The notes under the pieces: generated by a model | The model's input: the letters and a program-made list of their open reading frames with translations, nothing else | Database searches by the model: none | Told to the model about the DNA's origin: nothing | Shown: piece by piece, positions 54,709 through 62,371 of the stretch | Layout of the letters: every line of letters begins with the position of its first letter | How positions within the stretch are numbered: the stretch's first letter is position 1 | Position numbers and translations under genes: made by a program | Assembly (NCBI RefSeq): GCF_019711315.1 | Contig: NZ_CP081294.1 | Coordinates: 682,001-746,000, forward strand | DNA length: 64,000 nt | Origin: Qipengyuania gelatinilytica | Lineage (GTDB): Bacteria > Pseudomonadota > Alphaproteobacteria > Sphingomonadales > Sphingomonadaceae | Direction of reading: 5' to 3'

Positions 54709-55425
54709 TCAGCGAACCATTTCGTATTTCACTGTCACATTGACCGAAGTGCTGACCAATCCGGGCTGCACCGGGGCGGATGCCTCGGCGACATCCATCG
54801 TCGCGACCGCGCGCATCTGGGGAACCGGGCCGCTGCGGCCGGTGATCGTTTCGTTCACTTCGAGCAGGCGGAGGTCGGAATAGCCGGCCAACCGCGCATA
54901 TTCGAGCGATTGCGCGCGGGCCCGCTCCATCGCCCTGCGGCGCGCTTCGGCCTTGGCCTGGGTATCGTCCTCGAGGCTGAAACGCGGCCCGTCGAGGTTG
55001 GTCGCCCCTGCCACCACCAGTGCATCGAGCACCTTGCCGGTCTCGTCCACCTCGCGCAGCTTCACGCTGACCCGGTTGCTCGCCTGGTAGCCGCGGAACA
55101 CCTGACGCTGCGTACGCTGGTCGTAATCATAGCGGGCATTGAGGTTGATACCGGTGGTCTGGATATCGCGTTCTGCAATGCCGAGGGCCTTGAGACGGTC
55201 GATGACCTTGCGCATTTCGACCGAATTCAGCCGGAGCGCTTCGACCGCGGTCGGCGCATCCGTCGTCACGCCTGCCCCCACCGTCACGAGGTCGGGGTCG
55301 GCCTCCACCTGTTCCATCACGGTCAGTTCGACCACCGGACCCTCGGTGGAAATCTGCACCTCGGCTGCATGCGCGCTGCCCCCGATCATGGCGAGGCCGA
55401 GCGAGGGAACAAGTAGCTGTTTCAT
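54709..55425 (-). CDS. SIMPL-domain (DUF541) periplasmic protein
   Basis: A 238-aa protein with a signal peptide (MIGGSAHA, about 20) and a full SIMPL domain: GPVVELTVMEQVEADPDLVTVGAGVTT at the start, ITTTGINLN-like QTTGINLNARYDYDQ in the middle, and the ARRRAMERARAQSLEYARLAGYS helix. These proteins are oligomeric periplasmic factors of oxidative or envelope stress; the activity is unknown. It is 61 bp upstream of the PepSY gene on the same strand and might share a transcript. Confidence 0.85.
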   Translation of the reverse strand: MKQLLVPSLGLAMIGGSAHAAEVQISTEGPVVELTVMEQVEADPDLVTVGAGVTTDAPTAVEALRLNSVEMRKVIDRLKALGIAERDIQTTGINLNARYDYDQRTQRQVFRGYQASNRVSVKLREVDETGKVLDALVVAGATNLDGPRFSLEDDTQAKAEARRRAMERARAQSLEYARLAGYSDLRLLEVNETITGRSGPVPQMRAVATMDVAEASAPVQPGLVSTSVNVTVKYEMVR

Positions 55426-55563
55426 AATCTGTCTCCGTGTCGTGACGGCAAGTGTCGCCTTGCCCGCTTTACGGTTGGCTGAACGGGGTTGTTCCGTATC
55501 GCTTCGACTTCACAGCGCCTCGGATGCGCGATACGAGGCGTAGCGAAGAGGGGAACCACTGCC

Positions 55564-57120
55564 ATGAAGTTTGCGGAACTCGTCCTTGCCGCAGCAGCGA
55601 TGCTCGGCGCAGGCCTGGCCAATGCCCAGTCGATGCAGCCGGTGCCGGACCGCGCGGAAGGCGAAGGCCCCTATCCCACGCTGATCGTTTCGGGCGCGAC
55701 CATGATCGAAGGATCGGGCGCGCCCCCGATGGGGCCGGTCGATATCGTGATCGAGGGCAACCGGATTACCGCGATCCATGGCGGCGGCGCACCTGCCGAA
55801 ACCCGGGCGAAAGCGGCCAGGATCATCCATGCCAAGGGCATGACCGTGATGCCGGGCTTCGTCGATACGCACGGACACAACGGCGACCCGTCGAAGGCTG
55901 CGCAGCCCTCCTATGGCTACAAGCTGTGGCTCGCCCATGGCGTCACCAGCGTGCGCGGCGTGTCCTTCTATTTCGGGCCCGGCCAGGGGGACCTTTCCGA
56001 TGCGCAGCGTAGCCGCAGCAACACGATCACCGCCCCGCGCCTGTTCCCCTACTCCGTCTTCGGCGACAAGTGGGACGGCGGCGCGATCGATAGCGAGGCC
56101 AAGGCGCGCGAGTGGGTCCGCTGGGCCAAGGCGCGCGGCTTCTGGGGCATCAAGTTCTTCAATTCGCATGGTGCCGATATCCTCGGCGCAGCACTCGACG
56201 AAGCCGACAAGCAGGGTCTTGGCACCGTCTCGCACCTCGCCCAGCCCGGGGTCCAGCGCGTCAACGCGGCCAAGGCGGTCGAACTGGGCATGGATGGGAT
56301 CACCCACTTTTACGGCCACTTCGAGAGCCTGCTCGATGAAAGTGCCCTCCCCCGCTATCCCAAGGGCTACAACTACTTCGACGAGCAATCGCGCTTCGGC
56401 TGGGTCGCTCGGCTGGCAGACCAGGTGGTCGAGCCGGGTAGCGAGCAGTGGAATGCCTATATCGACCACCTGATCGAAAGCGGCGTGACGCTCAGCCCGA
56501 CTTTCAACATCTACTCCGCAAGCCGCGATGTGATGGCAGCGAAGAACCGTGACTGGCACGCACGCTACACGCTTCCGAGCCTGATGGATTTCTACGCGCC
56601 AAGCGCGACCAATCACGGCAGCTATTACAAGGACTGGAGCACCGAGGACGAGGTCGCCTGGCGCAAGTTCTACCGCTACTGGTTCGACCTGACGAAGGAG
56701 TTCCACCGCCGCGGCGGGCGCGTCACCGTGGGCAGCGATCCGGGCTATATCTACCAGACCTGGGGCTTCGCTTATGTCGGCGAGCTGGAGATGCTGCGAG
56801 AGGCTGGTCTCGAACCGCTCGAGGTGATCCGCGCCGCTACCGTTTCGGGCGCGCAGGAAATCTACGATCCTCGCGGCGAGACCGCGCCGATGGGCACGAT
56901 CGAGGTCGGCAAGCTGGCCGATCTCGTCATCGTACCGGGCAATCCGCTCGACAACCTCAAGCTGCTCTACGGCACCGGCCATACCAGGCTGAATTACGAG
57001 ACGGGCGAGATCGAGCAGGTCGGCGGCGTTCGCTGGACCATCAAGGACGGCATTGTCTACGACGCGCCTGCCCTGCTTGAAGATGTGGCACGGATGGTCG
57101 AGGAACAGCGGGCAAACTAG
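55564..57120 (+). CDS. Amidohydrolase, exported
   Basis: A 518-aa protein with a signal peptide (AAAAMLGAGLANAQ, about 21). The fold is that of the urease/dihydroorotase superfamily: FVDTHGHNGD supplies the two metal histidines, later GTVSHLAQPG, GITHFYGHFES and the VTVGSDPGYIY aspartate complete the site, and the C-terminal beta part ends with LADLVIVPGNPLDN. Substrate unknown; it may act on amides or cyclic dipeptides in the periplasm. ATG 55564; longer in-frame reading upstream lacks a signal sequence. Confidence 0.86.
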   Translation: MKFAELVLAAAAMLGAGLANAQSMQPVPDRAEGEGPYPTLIVSGATMIEGSGAPPMGPVDIVIEGNRITAIHGGGAPAETRAKAARIIHAKGMTVMPGFVDTHGHNGDPSKAAQPSYGYKLWLAHGVTSVRGVSFYFGPGQGDLSDAQRSRSNTITAPRLFPYSVFGDKWDGGAIDSEAKAREWVRWAKARGFWGIKFFNSHGADILGAALDEADKQGLGTVSHLAQPGVQRVNAAKAVELGMDGITHFYGHFESLLDESALPRYPKGYNYFDEQSRFGWVARLADQVVEPGSEQWNAYIDHLIESGVTLSPTFNIYSASRDVMAAKNRDWHARYTLPSLMDFYAPSATNHGSYYKDWSTEDEVAWRKFYRYWFDLTKEFHRRGGRVTVGSDPGYIYQTWGFAYVGELEMLREAGLEPLEVIRAATVSGAQEIYDPRGETAPMGTIEVGKLADLVIVPGNPLDNLKLLYGTGHTRLNYETGEIEQVGGVRWTIKDGIVYDAPALLEDVARMVEEQRAN

Positions 57121-57145
57121 GGGCGCGAAAAAAGGGGGGCCTTCT

Positions 57146-57460
57146 ATGAAGTTCGCAAAGACACTGGCCGTTGCAGCGGTGGCACTGTCGTCGGGGATCG
57201 CTTCCACACCGGTGCAAGCGCAGGAGCGTTATTTGGCGGAAGTCATCCTCGTGGGGCAGAACTTCTGTCCGGGAGGCACGCTCCTTGCTGACGGAAAGTT
57301 GCTTCCGATTGCGCAGAATACAGCGCTCTTTTCCCTGCTCGGCACAACCTATGGTGGCGACGGACGCACCACCTTCGCCCTGCCCGATCTGCGCAGCGAT
57401 GCACCAGCTGGCATGCGGTATTGCGTGGTGACCCAAGGGATCTATCCCAGCCGTAGCTAA
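57146..57460 (+). CDS. Secreted tail-collar-domain protein (104 aa)
   Basis: A 104-aa protein with a signal peptide (VAAVALSSGIASTPVQAQ, about 27) and a single phage-tail Collar-type module: EVILVGQNFCPGGTLLADG, LFSLLGTTYGGDGRTTFALP and DLRSDAPAGMRYCV. Collar domains (phage tail fibres, microcystin-dependent MdpB) usually occur in cytosolic phage proteins; here one is exported alone, with a Cys pair. ATG 57146 has AAGGGGGG upstream. It is 25 bp after the amidohydrolase on the same strand. Confidence 0.78.
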   Translation: MKFAKTLAVAAVALSSGIASTPVQAQERYLAEVILVGQNFCPGGTLLADGKLLPIAQNTALFSLLGTTYGGDGRTTFALPDLRSDAPAGMRYCVVTQGIYPSRS

Positions 57461-57508
57461 GCCGTTTCCCTTGCGGGGAGAACCGCGCTCGCTTAAGCGG
57501 CGCGGCTT

Positions 57509-59314
57509 ATGGCACAGCCCCCCATCCTCAGCCTTGAAGGCATGGCTCTCCAGCAGGGGGGCAAATGGCTTTTCGGCGGGCCCGATCACGAGCCGCTCGA
57601 CCTGCATATCGGTCCGCGCGACAGGCTCGCGCTGATCGGCCGCAACGGTGTGGGCAAGACCACGCTGTTCCGCATGATTGATGGGCAGGTCGAAACCGAT
57701 GCCGGCACGCGCAAGGTCAAGCCGCATGCGCGTATCGTTCTGTTGCAACAGGACCCCGACCTCTCCGGCCACGAGACGCTCATGGAATGGGCGCTCGACG
57801 GCGAACATGCGCCGCAGGAGCACGAAGTCGAGGCCATCGCAGGCCAGCTTGGCATCGACATGAGCCGCCAGACGAAGGGCGCGAGCGGGGGCGAGAAGCG
57901 CCGCGCCGCAATTGCTCGCGCGCTGGCGCAGGATCCCGACCTCCTGCTTATGGACGAGCCGACCAACCATCTCGATCTGGGCGCGATCGACTGGCTCGAG
58001 AGCTGGCTCGAACGCTATCGCGGCGCTTTCGTGGTCATCAGCCATGACCGTACCTTCCTCAAGCGCCTGACCCGCGCGACGATCTGGCTCGACCGTGGCA
58101 ATTTGCGCCGCAAGGAAGTCGGCTTCGGTGGTTACGAGGCGTGGGAAGAGCAGGTCTATGCCGAGGAAGCGCGCGCGGCGGAAAAGCTCGATGCCAAGCT
58201 CAAGCTCGAGGCGCACTGGCTCGAACGCGGCGTGACCGCGCGGCGCAAGCGCAATCAGGGACGCCTCGAAAAGCTGTGGCAGATGCGCGCGCAGCGTGCC
58301 TCGATGATTTCCGCTGGCGGCACCGCAAAGCTCAAGCTGGCGACCGAGGAGGAGTTCAAGTCCAAGTCGGTTATCGTCGCGGACAAGATCACCAAGTCCT
58401 ATGGCGACCGCACCATCATCAAGCCCTTCTCGCTGCGCATCCAGCGCGGTGATCGGATCGGTATCGTCGGCGCCAATGGCGCGGGCAAGACGACGCTCCT
58501 GAAGATGCTCACCGGCGAGCTCGAACCCGACAGTGGAACGGTGGAGATCGCCAAGACGCTGACCGGCGTCATGATCGACCAGCAGCGCCAGCTGCTCACC
58601 GCCGACAAGACCGTGCGGCAGGTGCTGGCCGAAGGCGGCGACTGGATCGACGTGCGAGGCAACCGCAAGCATGTGCAGGCGTACCTCAAGGACTTCCTGT
58701 TCGACCCGAAGATAGTCGACATGAAGGTCGCGGTGCTCTCGGGTGGCGAGCGTTCGCGCCTGTTGCTGGCGCGCGAATTCGCCAAGGCTTCGAATCTCCT
58801 CGTGCTCGACGAGCCGACCAACGATCTCGACCTCGAAACGCTCGACCTGCTACAGGAAGTCATCGCCGACTACGAAGGCACCGTGCTGATCGTCAGCCAT
58901 GACCGTGACTTCCTCGATCGCACCGTCACCATCACGCTCGGCCTCGACGGTACGGGCAAGGTCGACGTGGTCGCTGGCGGTTACGAGGACTGGGAGAAGA
59001 AGCGCCAGAAACCGGTCGTCGGCAAGACGAAGGCCGAGAAGCAGGCCGACAAGCCCGCGCCGGCCCCTGCCGCGTCCAAGCCGACCAAGCTCTCCTACAA
59101 GGACCAGCGCGATTACGAGCTGCTCCCTGCACGTATCGAGGAACTGGAAGCGGCCATCACACGCGGCGAGGCAATTCTTGCCGATCCCGATCTCTACACC
59201 TCCGACCCGCAGAAGTTCGCCAATGTCTCGAAGGGCATCGAGAATGCGCGGACCGAAAAGGATGCAGCTGAGGAACGCTGGCTGATGCTGGCCGAGCAGG
59301 TGGAGGCGCTTTGA
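57509..59314 (+). CDS. uup: ABC-F family ATPase (Uup type)
   Basis: A 601-aa soluble protein with two ABC modules and no membrane domain. Module 1 has GRNGVGKTT, SGGEKRRAAIA and LMDEPTNHLDL; module 2 has GANGAGKTT, LSGGERSRLLL and LDEPTNDLDL. A charged linker lies between them, and the C-terminal part (about 510-601) is a coiled coil that in Uup binds DNA. ABC-F proteins act on ribosomes or, for Uup, limit transposon excision. Overlaps the next gene by 4 nt (TTGA). Confidence 0.9.
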   Translation: MAQPPILSLEGMALQQGGKWLFGGPDHEPLDLHIGPRDRLALIGRNGVGKTTLFRMIDGQVETDAGTRKVKPHARIVLLQQDPDLSGHETLMEWALDGEHAPQEHEVEAIAGQLGIDMSRQTKGASGGEKRRAAIARALAQDPDLLLMDEPTNHLDLGAIDWLESWLERYRGAFVVISHDRTFLKRLTRATIWLDRGNLRRKEVGFGGYEAWEEQVYAEEARAAEKLDAKLKLEAHWLERGVTARRKRNQGRLEKLWQMRAQRASMISAGGTAKLKLATEEEFKSKSVIVADKITKSYGDRTIIKPFSLRIQRGDRIGIVGANGAGKTTLLKMLTGELEPDSGTVEIAKTLTGVMIDQQRQLLTADKTVRQVLAEGGDWIDVRGNRKHVQAYLKDFLFDPKIVDMKVAVLSGGERSRLLLAREFAKASNLLVLDEPTNDLDLETLDLLQEVIADYEGTVLIVSHDRDFLDRTVTITLGLDGTGKVDVVAGGYEDWEKKRQKPVVGKTKAEKQADKPAPAPAASKPTKLSYKDQRDYELLPARIEELEAAITRGEAILADPDLYTSDPQKFANVSKGIENARTEKDAAEERWLMLAEQVEAL

Positions 59315-59886
59315 CGCACGAGCGGCTCGCCGAAGAAATCGCGGGCTGCCGCACCTGCGCCGCCCACCTGCCCCACGGGGTCCGTCCGGTCACCAGCTTC
59401 TCCCACACCGCACGCTTGCTGATCATCGGACAGGCCCCGGGTTCGAAGGTCCATGAGACCGGTATCCCGTGGGACGACAAGAGCGGCGACCGGCTTCGTG
59501 AATGGACCGGCCTCTCCAAGGAGCAGATGTACGATCCCGCGCGCGTCGCACTAGTGCCGATGGGGTTCTGCTATCCCGGCAAGGCGAGCGGCGGCGATAA
59601 GCCCCCGCGGCCCGAATGCGCGCCGCAATGGCATGACCGGATACTCGACATCCTGCCCGAGGAGCGGCTGACGCTGCTCGTCGGCACCTATGCGCAGGCG
59701 CACTACCTTCCCGACGCCCGCAAGCTTTCGATGACCGAGCGTGTGCGCGCCTTTCGCGAATACCTTCCGCGTTTCCTGCCGCTGCCCCACCCGGCATGGC
59801 GCAGCGCGATCTGGATGAAGCAGAACCCCTGGTTCGAGGCTGAGGTACTTCCCGTCCTGCGCGAGGCGGTTGTTCGACATATCTAG
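59311..59886 (+). CDS. Uracil-DNA glycosylase family protein (Fe-S type)
   Basis: A 191-aa protein. Active-site motif A is IIGQAPG (38-44), and motif B is the LPHPAW segment near residue 150. Cysteines C13-x2-C16, C87 and C103 are spaced as in the [4Fe-4S] family 4 uracil-DNA glycosylases, so a cluster is expected. Start TTG 59311 overlaps the uup stop; this is the only in-frame start near the conserved N terminus. It removes uracil from DNA by inference; the motif-A residue pattern differs from the classic GExPG. Confidence 0.78.
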   Translation: MTHERLAEEIAGCRTCAAHLPHGVRPVTSFSHTARLLIIGQAPGSKVHETGIPWDDKSGDRLREWTGLSKEQMYDPARVALVPMGFCYPGKASGGDKPPRPECAPQWHDRILDILPEERLTLLVGTYAQAHYLPDARKLSMTERVRAFREYLPRFLPLPHPAWRSAIWMKQNPWFEAEVLPVLREAVVRHI

Positions 59887-59945
59887 GATTGCCGCCCGCG
59901 TAGTCCCACAGGCTGGAACACATGGAACACGGTCCTGTGGGGTAA

Positions 59946-60203
59946 TTACTCCTTCTTGTCTTCCACTCTCGTCTTCTTGCCGAAGAATGATGCGTCAGGC
60001 CTGATACCCAATATTCTGCGTTCGCCATCCGGACCAATAGAATCAAAGAATGCGATCCAGACCATCAGGACACCGACACCAATGAAAGCCAACCATCGAT
60101 CGTCTCCGAGGAAAATCAGACCGAGGAAAAGTAGCCCACTCAGGCCCGAATATATCCGATACCGGGTTGTGCCTTCGAGACCGAATTTCCTGATACCTGC
60201 CAT
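59946..60203 (-). CDS. Small membrane protein, unknown function
   Basis: An 85-aa protein with two closely spaced hydrophobic segments (about 18-33 and 37-53), a charged N terminus and a basic/acidic C-terminal tail (KKTRVEDKKE). No family recognised. It is next to the DUF6456 gene on the same strand (9 bp apart). Local base composition is less GC-rich than neighbours, which could mean a weaker codon-bias constraint or recent arrival. Confidence 0.5.
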   Translation of the reverse strand: MAGIRKFGLEGTTRYRIYSGLSGLLFLGLIFLGDDRWLAFIGVGVLMVWIAFFDSIGPDGERRILGIRPDASFFGKKTRVEDKKE

Positions 60204-60212
60204 GCTTTTCTC

Positions 60213-60689
60213 CTACGTGATCCGGTAGAAATCCGCCACCCGATCGAGTGCCAGTTTCAGCACGAGCTTGCCGCTGCGTGTCGGCCAGCCCAATCCTCTC
60301 TCCGCATCCGGCAGCCCCTCACAGGCACAAACGACCCGCCAGAGGATGTCCTTCAGCCCTGCACCCGCTTCGAGCATCGCGCCGTCGAAACGCGCCTTTG
60401 CCGCGAGCTGGCGTTCCGATGGCGTCAAGCCGTCACCCCCACCCCCACCATCCACGCGCACCGGGTCCCAGCGCATCGTGACCGAAGGCGACAATTGCGC
60501 GCGTTCGTAATCGGCCCGCAGCCGCTCTCCTGCATCGAACTGGCGATCATCGAGGTGTCCACGCGAATGCAGCCAGGTCAGGGGGCTCTCGCCAAGGTTC
60601 ATCGTGACACTTCGCGTCCTGCGCGTCGGCGAACCCGCCCGTCGCGGTCCGACTTCGGTGAGTTCCCGTTCGACCAGTTCCCTGCGCAT
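60213..60689 (-). CDS. DUF6456 domain protein
   Basis: A 158-aa protein ending in the alphaproteobacterial DUF6456 module: SPLTWLHSRGHLDDRQFDAGERLRADYERA, LTPSERQLAAKARFDGAM, then LKDILWRVVCACEGLPDAERGLGWP and the C-terminal KLVLKLALDRVADFY helix-turn-helix. In most alphaproteobacteria this domain follows a DNA-binding part. A Gly-rich loop (GGGGGG) interrupts the domain. Function unknown, probably DNA-related. Divergent to the XRE gene across a 100-bp region. Confidence 0.78.
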   Translation of the reverse strand: MRRELVERELTEVGPRRAGSPTRRTRSVTMNLGESPLTWLHSRGHLDDRQFDAGERLRADYERAQLSPSVTMRWDPVRVDGGGGGDGLTPSERQLAAKARFDGAMLEAGAGLKDILWRVVCACEGLPDAERGLGWPTRSGKLVLKLALDRVADFYRIT

Positions 60690-60789
60690 AGTGCCGTCTC
60701 CTCGCTGTCTGTGGACGACAGGCTTGCAAACATCCGGTTAGTGTAGGAAAGAGAAAACACCGATTTGGTTAGAGGGATTTGGCAGTGTC

Positions 60790-61362
60790 ATGATCAACCG
60801 CATTCGCGATATCCGCAAGCAGAAGGGCATGACGCTGGCCGATCTCGCCGAAGCATGCGTTCCGCCCACGACCCCGCAAACGGTCGGTCGCCTCGAAACG
60901 GGCATGCGCAACCTCTCGCTCAAATGGATGGAGCGCATCGGCGCCGCACTGGGCGTCGAACCCGAAGTCCTTGTGCGTTCCGAAAAGGCCGGTCACCCGC
61001 AGGTGGTGGCGACGCTAGGCCAGTCAGGGCCCGAAGCATTGAGCGAAACGCGCGACGCAATCCTCGCCACCGACCTCGGCAGCGAGGGTGCTCTGGTGGT
61101 CCTCACGATCGACTATCCGCACGGCGAATACCGTCCCGGCGACCAGCTGTGGCTGCGCCAGCTCGCGCCCGAAGATGCGGGCCGCGCGGTCAATCGCGAT
61201 GTGCTGGTACCCAAGAGCGGCGGGCGCTTCGCCTTCGGCCGCCTGATCGACCGGCAGGGCAACCTCGTCGGGCTGCTTCCGCCGGGTCACGGCGAAAAGC
61301 AGCAGGTCGTGGACAACCCTGCCTGGATCGGTGTTGCAGAGATGCTGGTCCGCCGCCTCTAG
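60790..61362 (+). CDS. XRE-family HTH regulator with C-terminal S24-like part
   Basis: A 190-aa protein. Residues 1-58 form an XRE helix-turn-helix (RIRDIRKQKGMTLADLAEAC, then TPQTVGRLETGMRNLS). The remainder is beta-rich (VVLTIDYPHGEYRPGDQLWL, RFAFGRLIDRQGNLVGLLPP), like the dimerization half of S24/LexA-like regulators, but I see no catalytic Ser-Lys pair. It is probably a small-molecule or stress-responsive repressor. Divergent from DUF6456; the shared intergenic region (60690-60789) is the expected operator. Confidence 0.76.
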   Translation: MINRIRDIRKQKGMTLADLAEACVPPTTPQTVGRLETGMRNLSLKWMERIGAALGVEPEVLVRSEKAGHPQVVATLGQSGPEALSETRDAILATDLGSEGALVVLTIDYPHGEYRPGDQLWLRQLAPEDAGRAVNRDVLVPKSGGRFAFGRLIDRQGNLVGLLPPGHGEKQQVVDNPAWIGVAEMLVRRL

Positions 61363-61381
61363 AGGCAGCGGACAGCAGCAA

Positions 61382-62359
61382 TCAGACTTCGCCGCGCAGC
61401 TTCTTTTCCTGCTTGTCGGCGATGGATTCTTCCGGAATGAAACTGTCCGAATTCACACCCATCCACACCAGCAATGGCGAGGCCATGTAGATCGAGGAAT
61501 AGGTGCCGACGAACAGGCCCCAGGTGATGCCGACCGTCAGGCCGAACAGGCTGGCCGGACCGAAGAACAGCAGCGGCAGGAGCGCGACGAGCAGGGTCAA
61601 CGAGGTCATCACCGTACGGGCGAGCGTTTCGTTGACCGAGAGGTCGAGCAGCTCGGGCAGTTCCATCTTGCGGTACTTCTTCAGGTTCTCCCGGATACGG
61701 TCGTAAACGACGATCGTATCGTTGAGCGAGTAACCGATGATCGCAAGGATCGCAGCGATGATCTGCAGGCTGAATTCGATCTGGAAGAGCGAGAACAGCC
61801 CCAGAGTCAGCGAGACGTCGTGGAACAGCGCGAACAATGCGCCCACGCCGAACTGCCACTCGAAACGAATCCAGATGTAGAGCGCGACGGCCAGCATCGC
61901 GTAGATCAGTGCCAGCGTGGCGTCGGTGCGGAACTCGCCCGAGACCTTGCCCGACACGTTGTCGTTGCCGTCGATCCGGATGTCCGGATGATTGGCCTGC
62001 AAGTCCGCGATCACTGCGGCGGCGGCCGCCTGTGCCGCTTCCTTGTCGCTGGACACTTCGTCCGTCAGGCGAACGCGGATCGAGACCTGGTTGTCCTCGC
62101 CAAAGCGCTGGACGACCGGCTCTCCATAGCCAAGTTCGGCAATCTCGGACCTGAGCTGCGCGACCGGTGCCTGCTCGCTCTGTTCGAAGGTTGCGCGCAC
62201 TTCCAGGCCCCCGGCGAAGTCCACGCCGTAGTTGAGGCCCTTGGTCATCACGAGCGCCCAGCTCGCCGCGATCAGCAGGATGCTGACGACGAAGAAGGGC
62301 ACGCGCCATTTGAGGAATTTGATGTTGGTGTCGTCGGGGACGAGCTTGAGCAGTTTCAT
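61382..62359 (-). CDS. secF: Protein translocase subunit SecF
   Basis: SecF with SecD uses the proton gradient to pull secreted proteins through SecYEG. The 325-aa protein has six membrane helices, a first periplasmic loop starting GVDFAGGLEV, and the helices around YSLNDTIVVYDRIREN (helix 4) and ETLARTVMTSLTTL (helix 5). It begins 12 bp after secD and ends 19 bp from the convergent XRE stop. Typical length for SecF. Confidence 0.97.
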   Translation of the reverse strand: MKLLKLVPDDTNIKFLKWRVPFFVVSILLIAASWALVMTKGLNYGVDFAGGLEVRATFEQSEQAPVAQLRSEIAELGYGEPVVQRFGEDNQVSIRVRLTDEVSSDKEAAQAAAAAVIADLQANHPDIRIDGNDNVSGKVSGEFRTDATLALIYAMLAVALYIWIRFEWQFGVGALFALFHDVSLTLGLFSLFQIEFSLQIIAAILAIIGYSLNDTIVVYDRIRENLKKYRKMELPELLDLSVNETLARTVMTSLTLLVALLPLLFFGPASLFGLTVGITWGLFVGTYSSIYMASPLLVWMGVNSDSFIPEESIADKQEKKLRGEV

Positions 62360-62371
62360 TGTTCGTCCTCT

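Noticed and set aside
57146..57460. Collar-domain gene as evidence of a prophage
   Set aside because: No capsid, terminase, integrase or repeats nearby, and it has a signal peptide; not a phage block.
61355..61366. Palindrome GCCTCTAGAGGC at the XRE/secF junction
   Set aside because: It overlaps the XRE stop codon and has no T-run; a perfect 12-mer palindrome can occur by chance, so it is not called a terminator.
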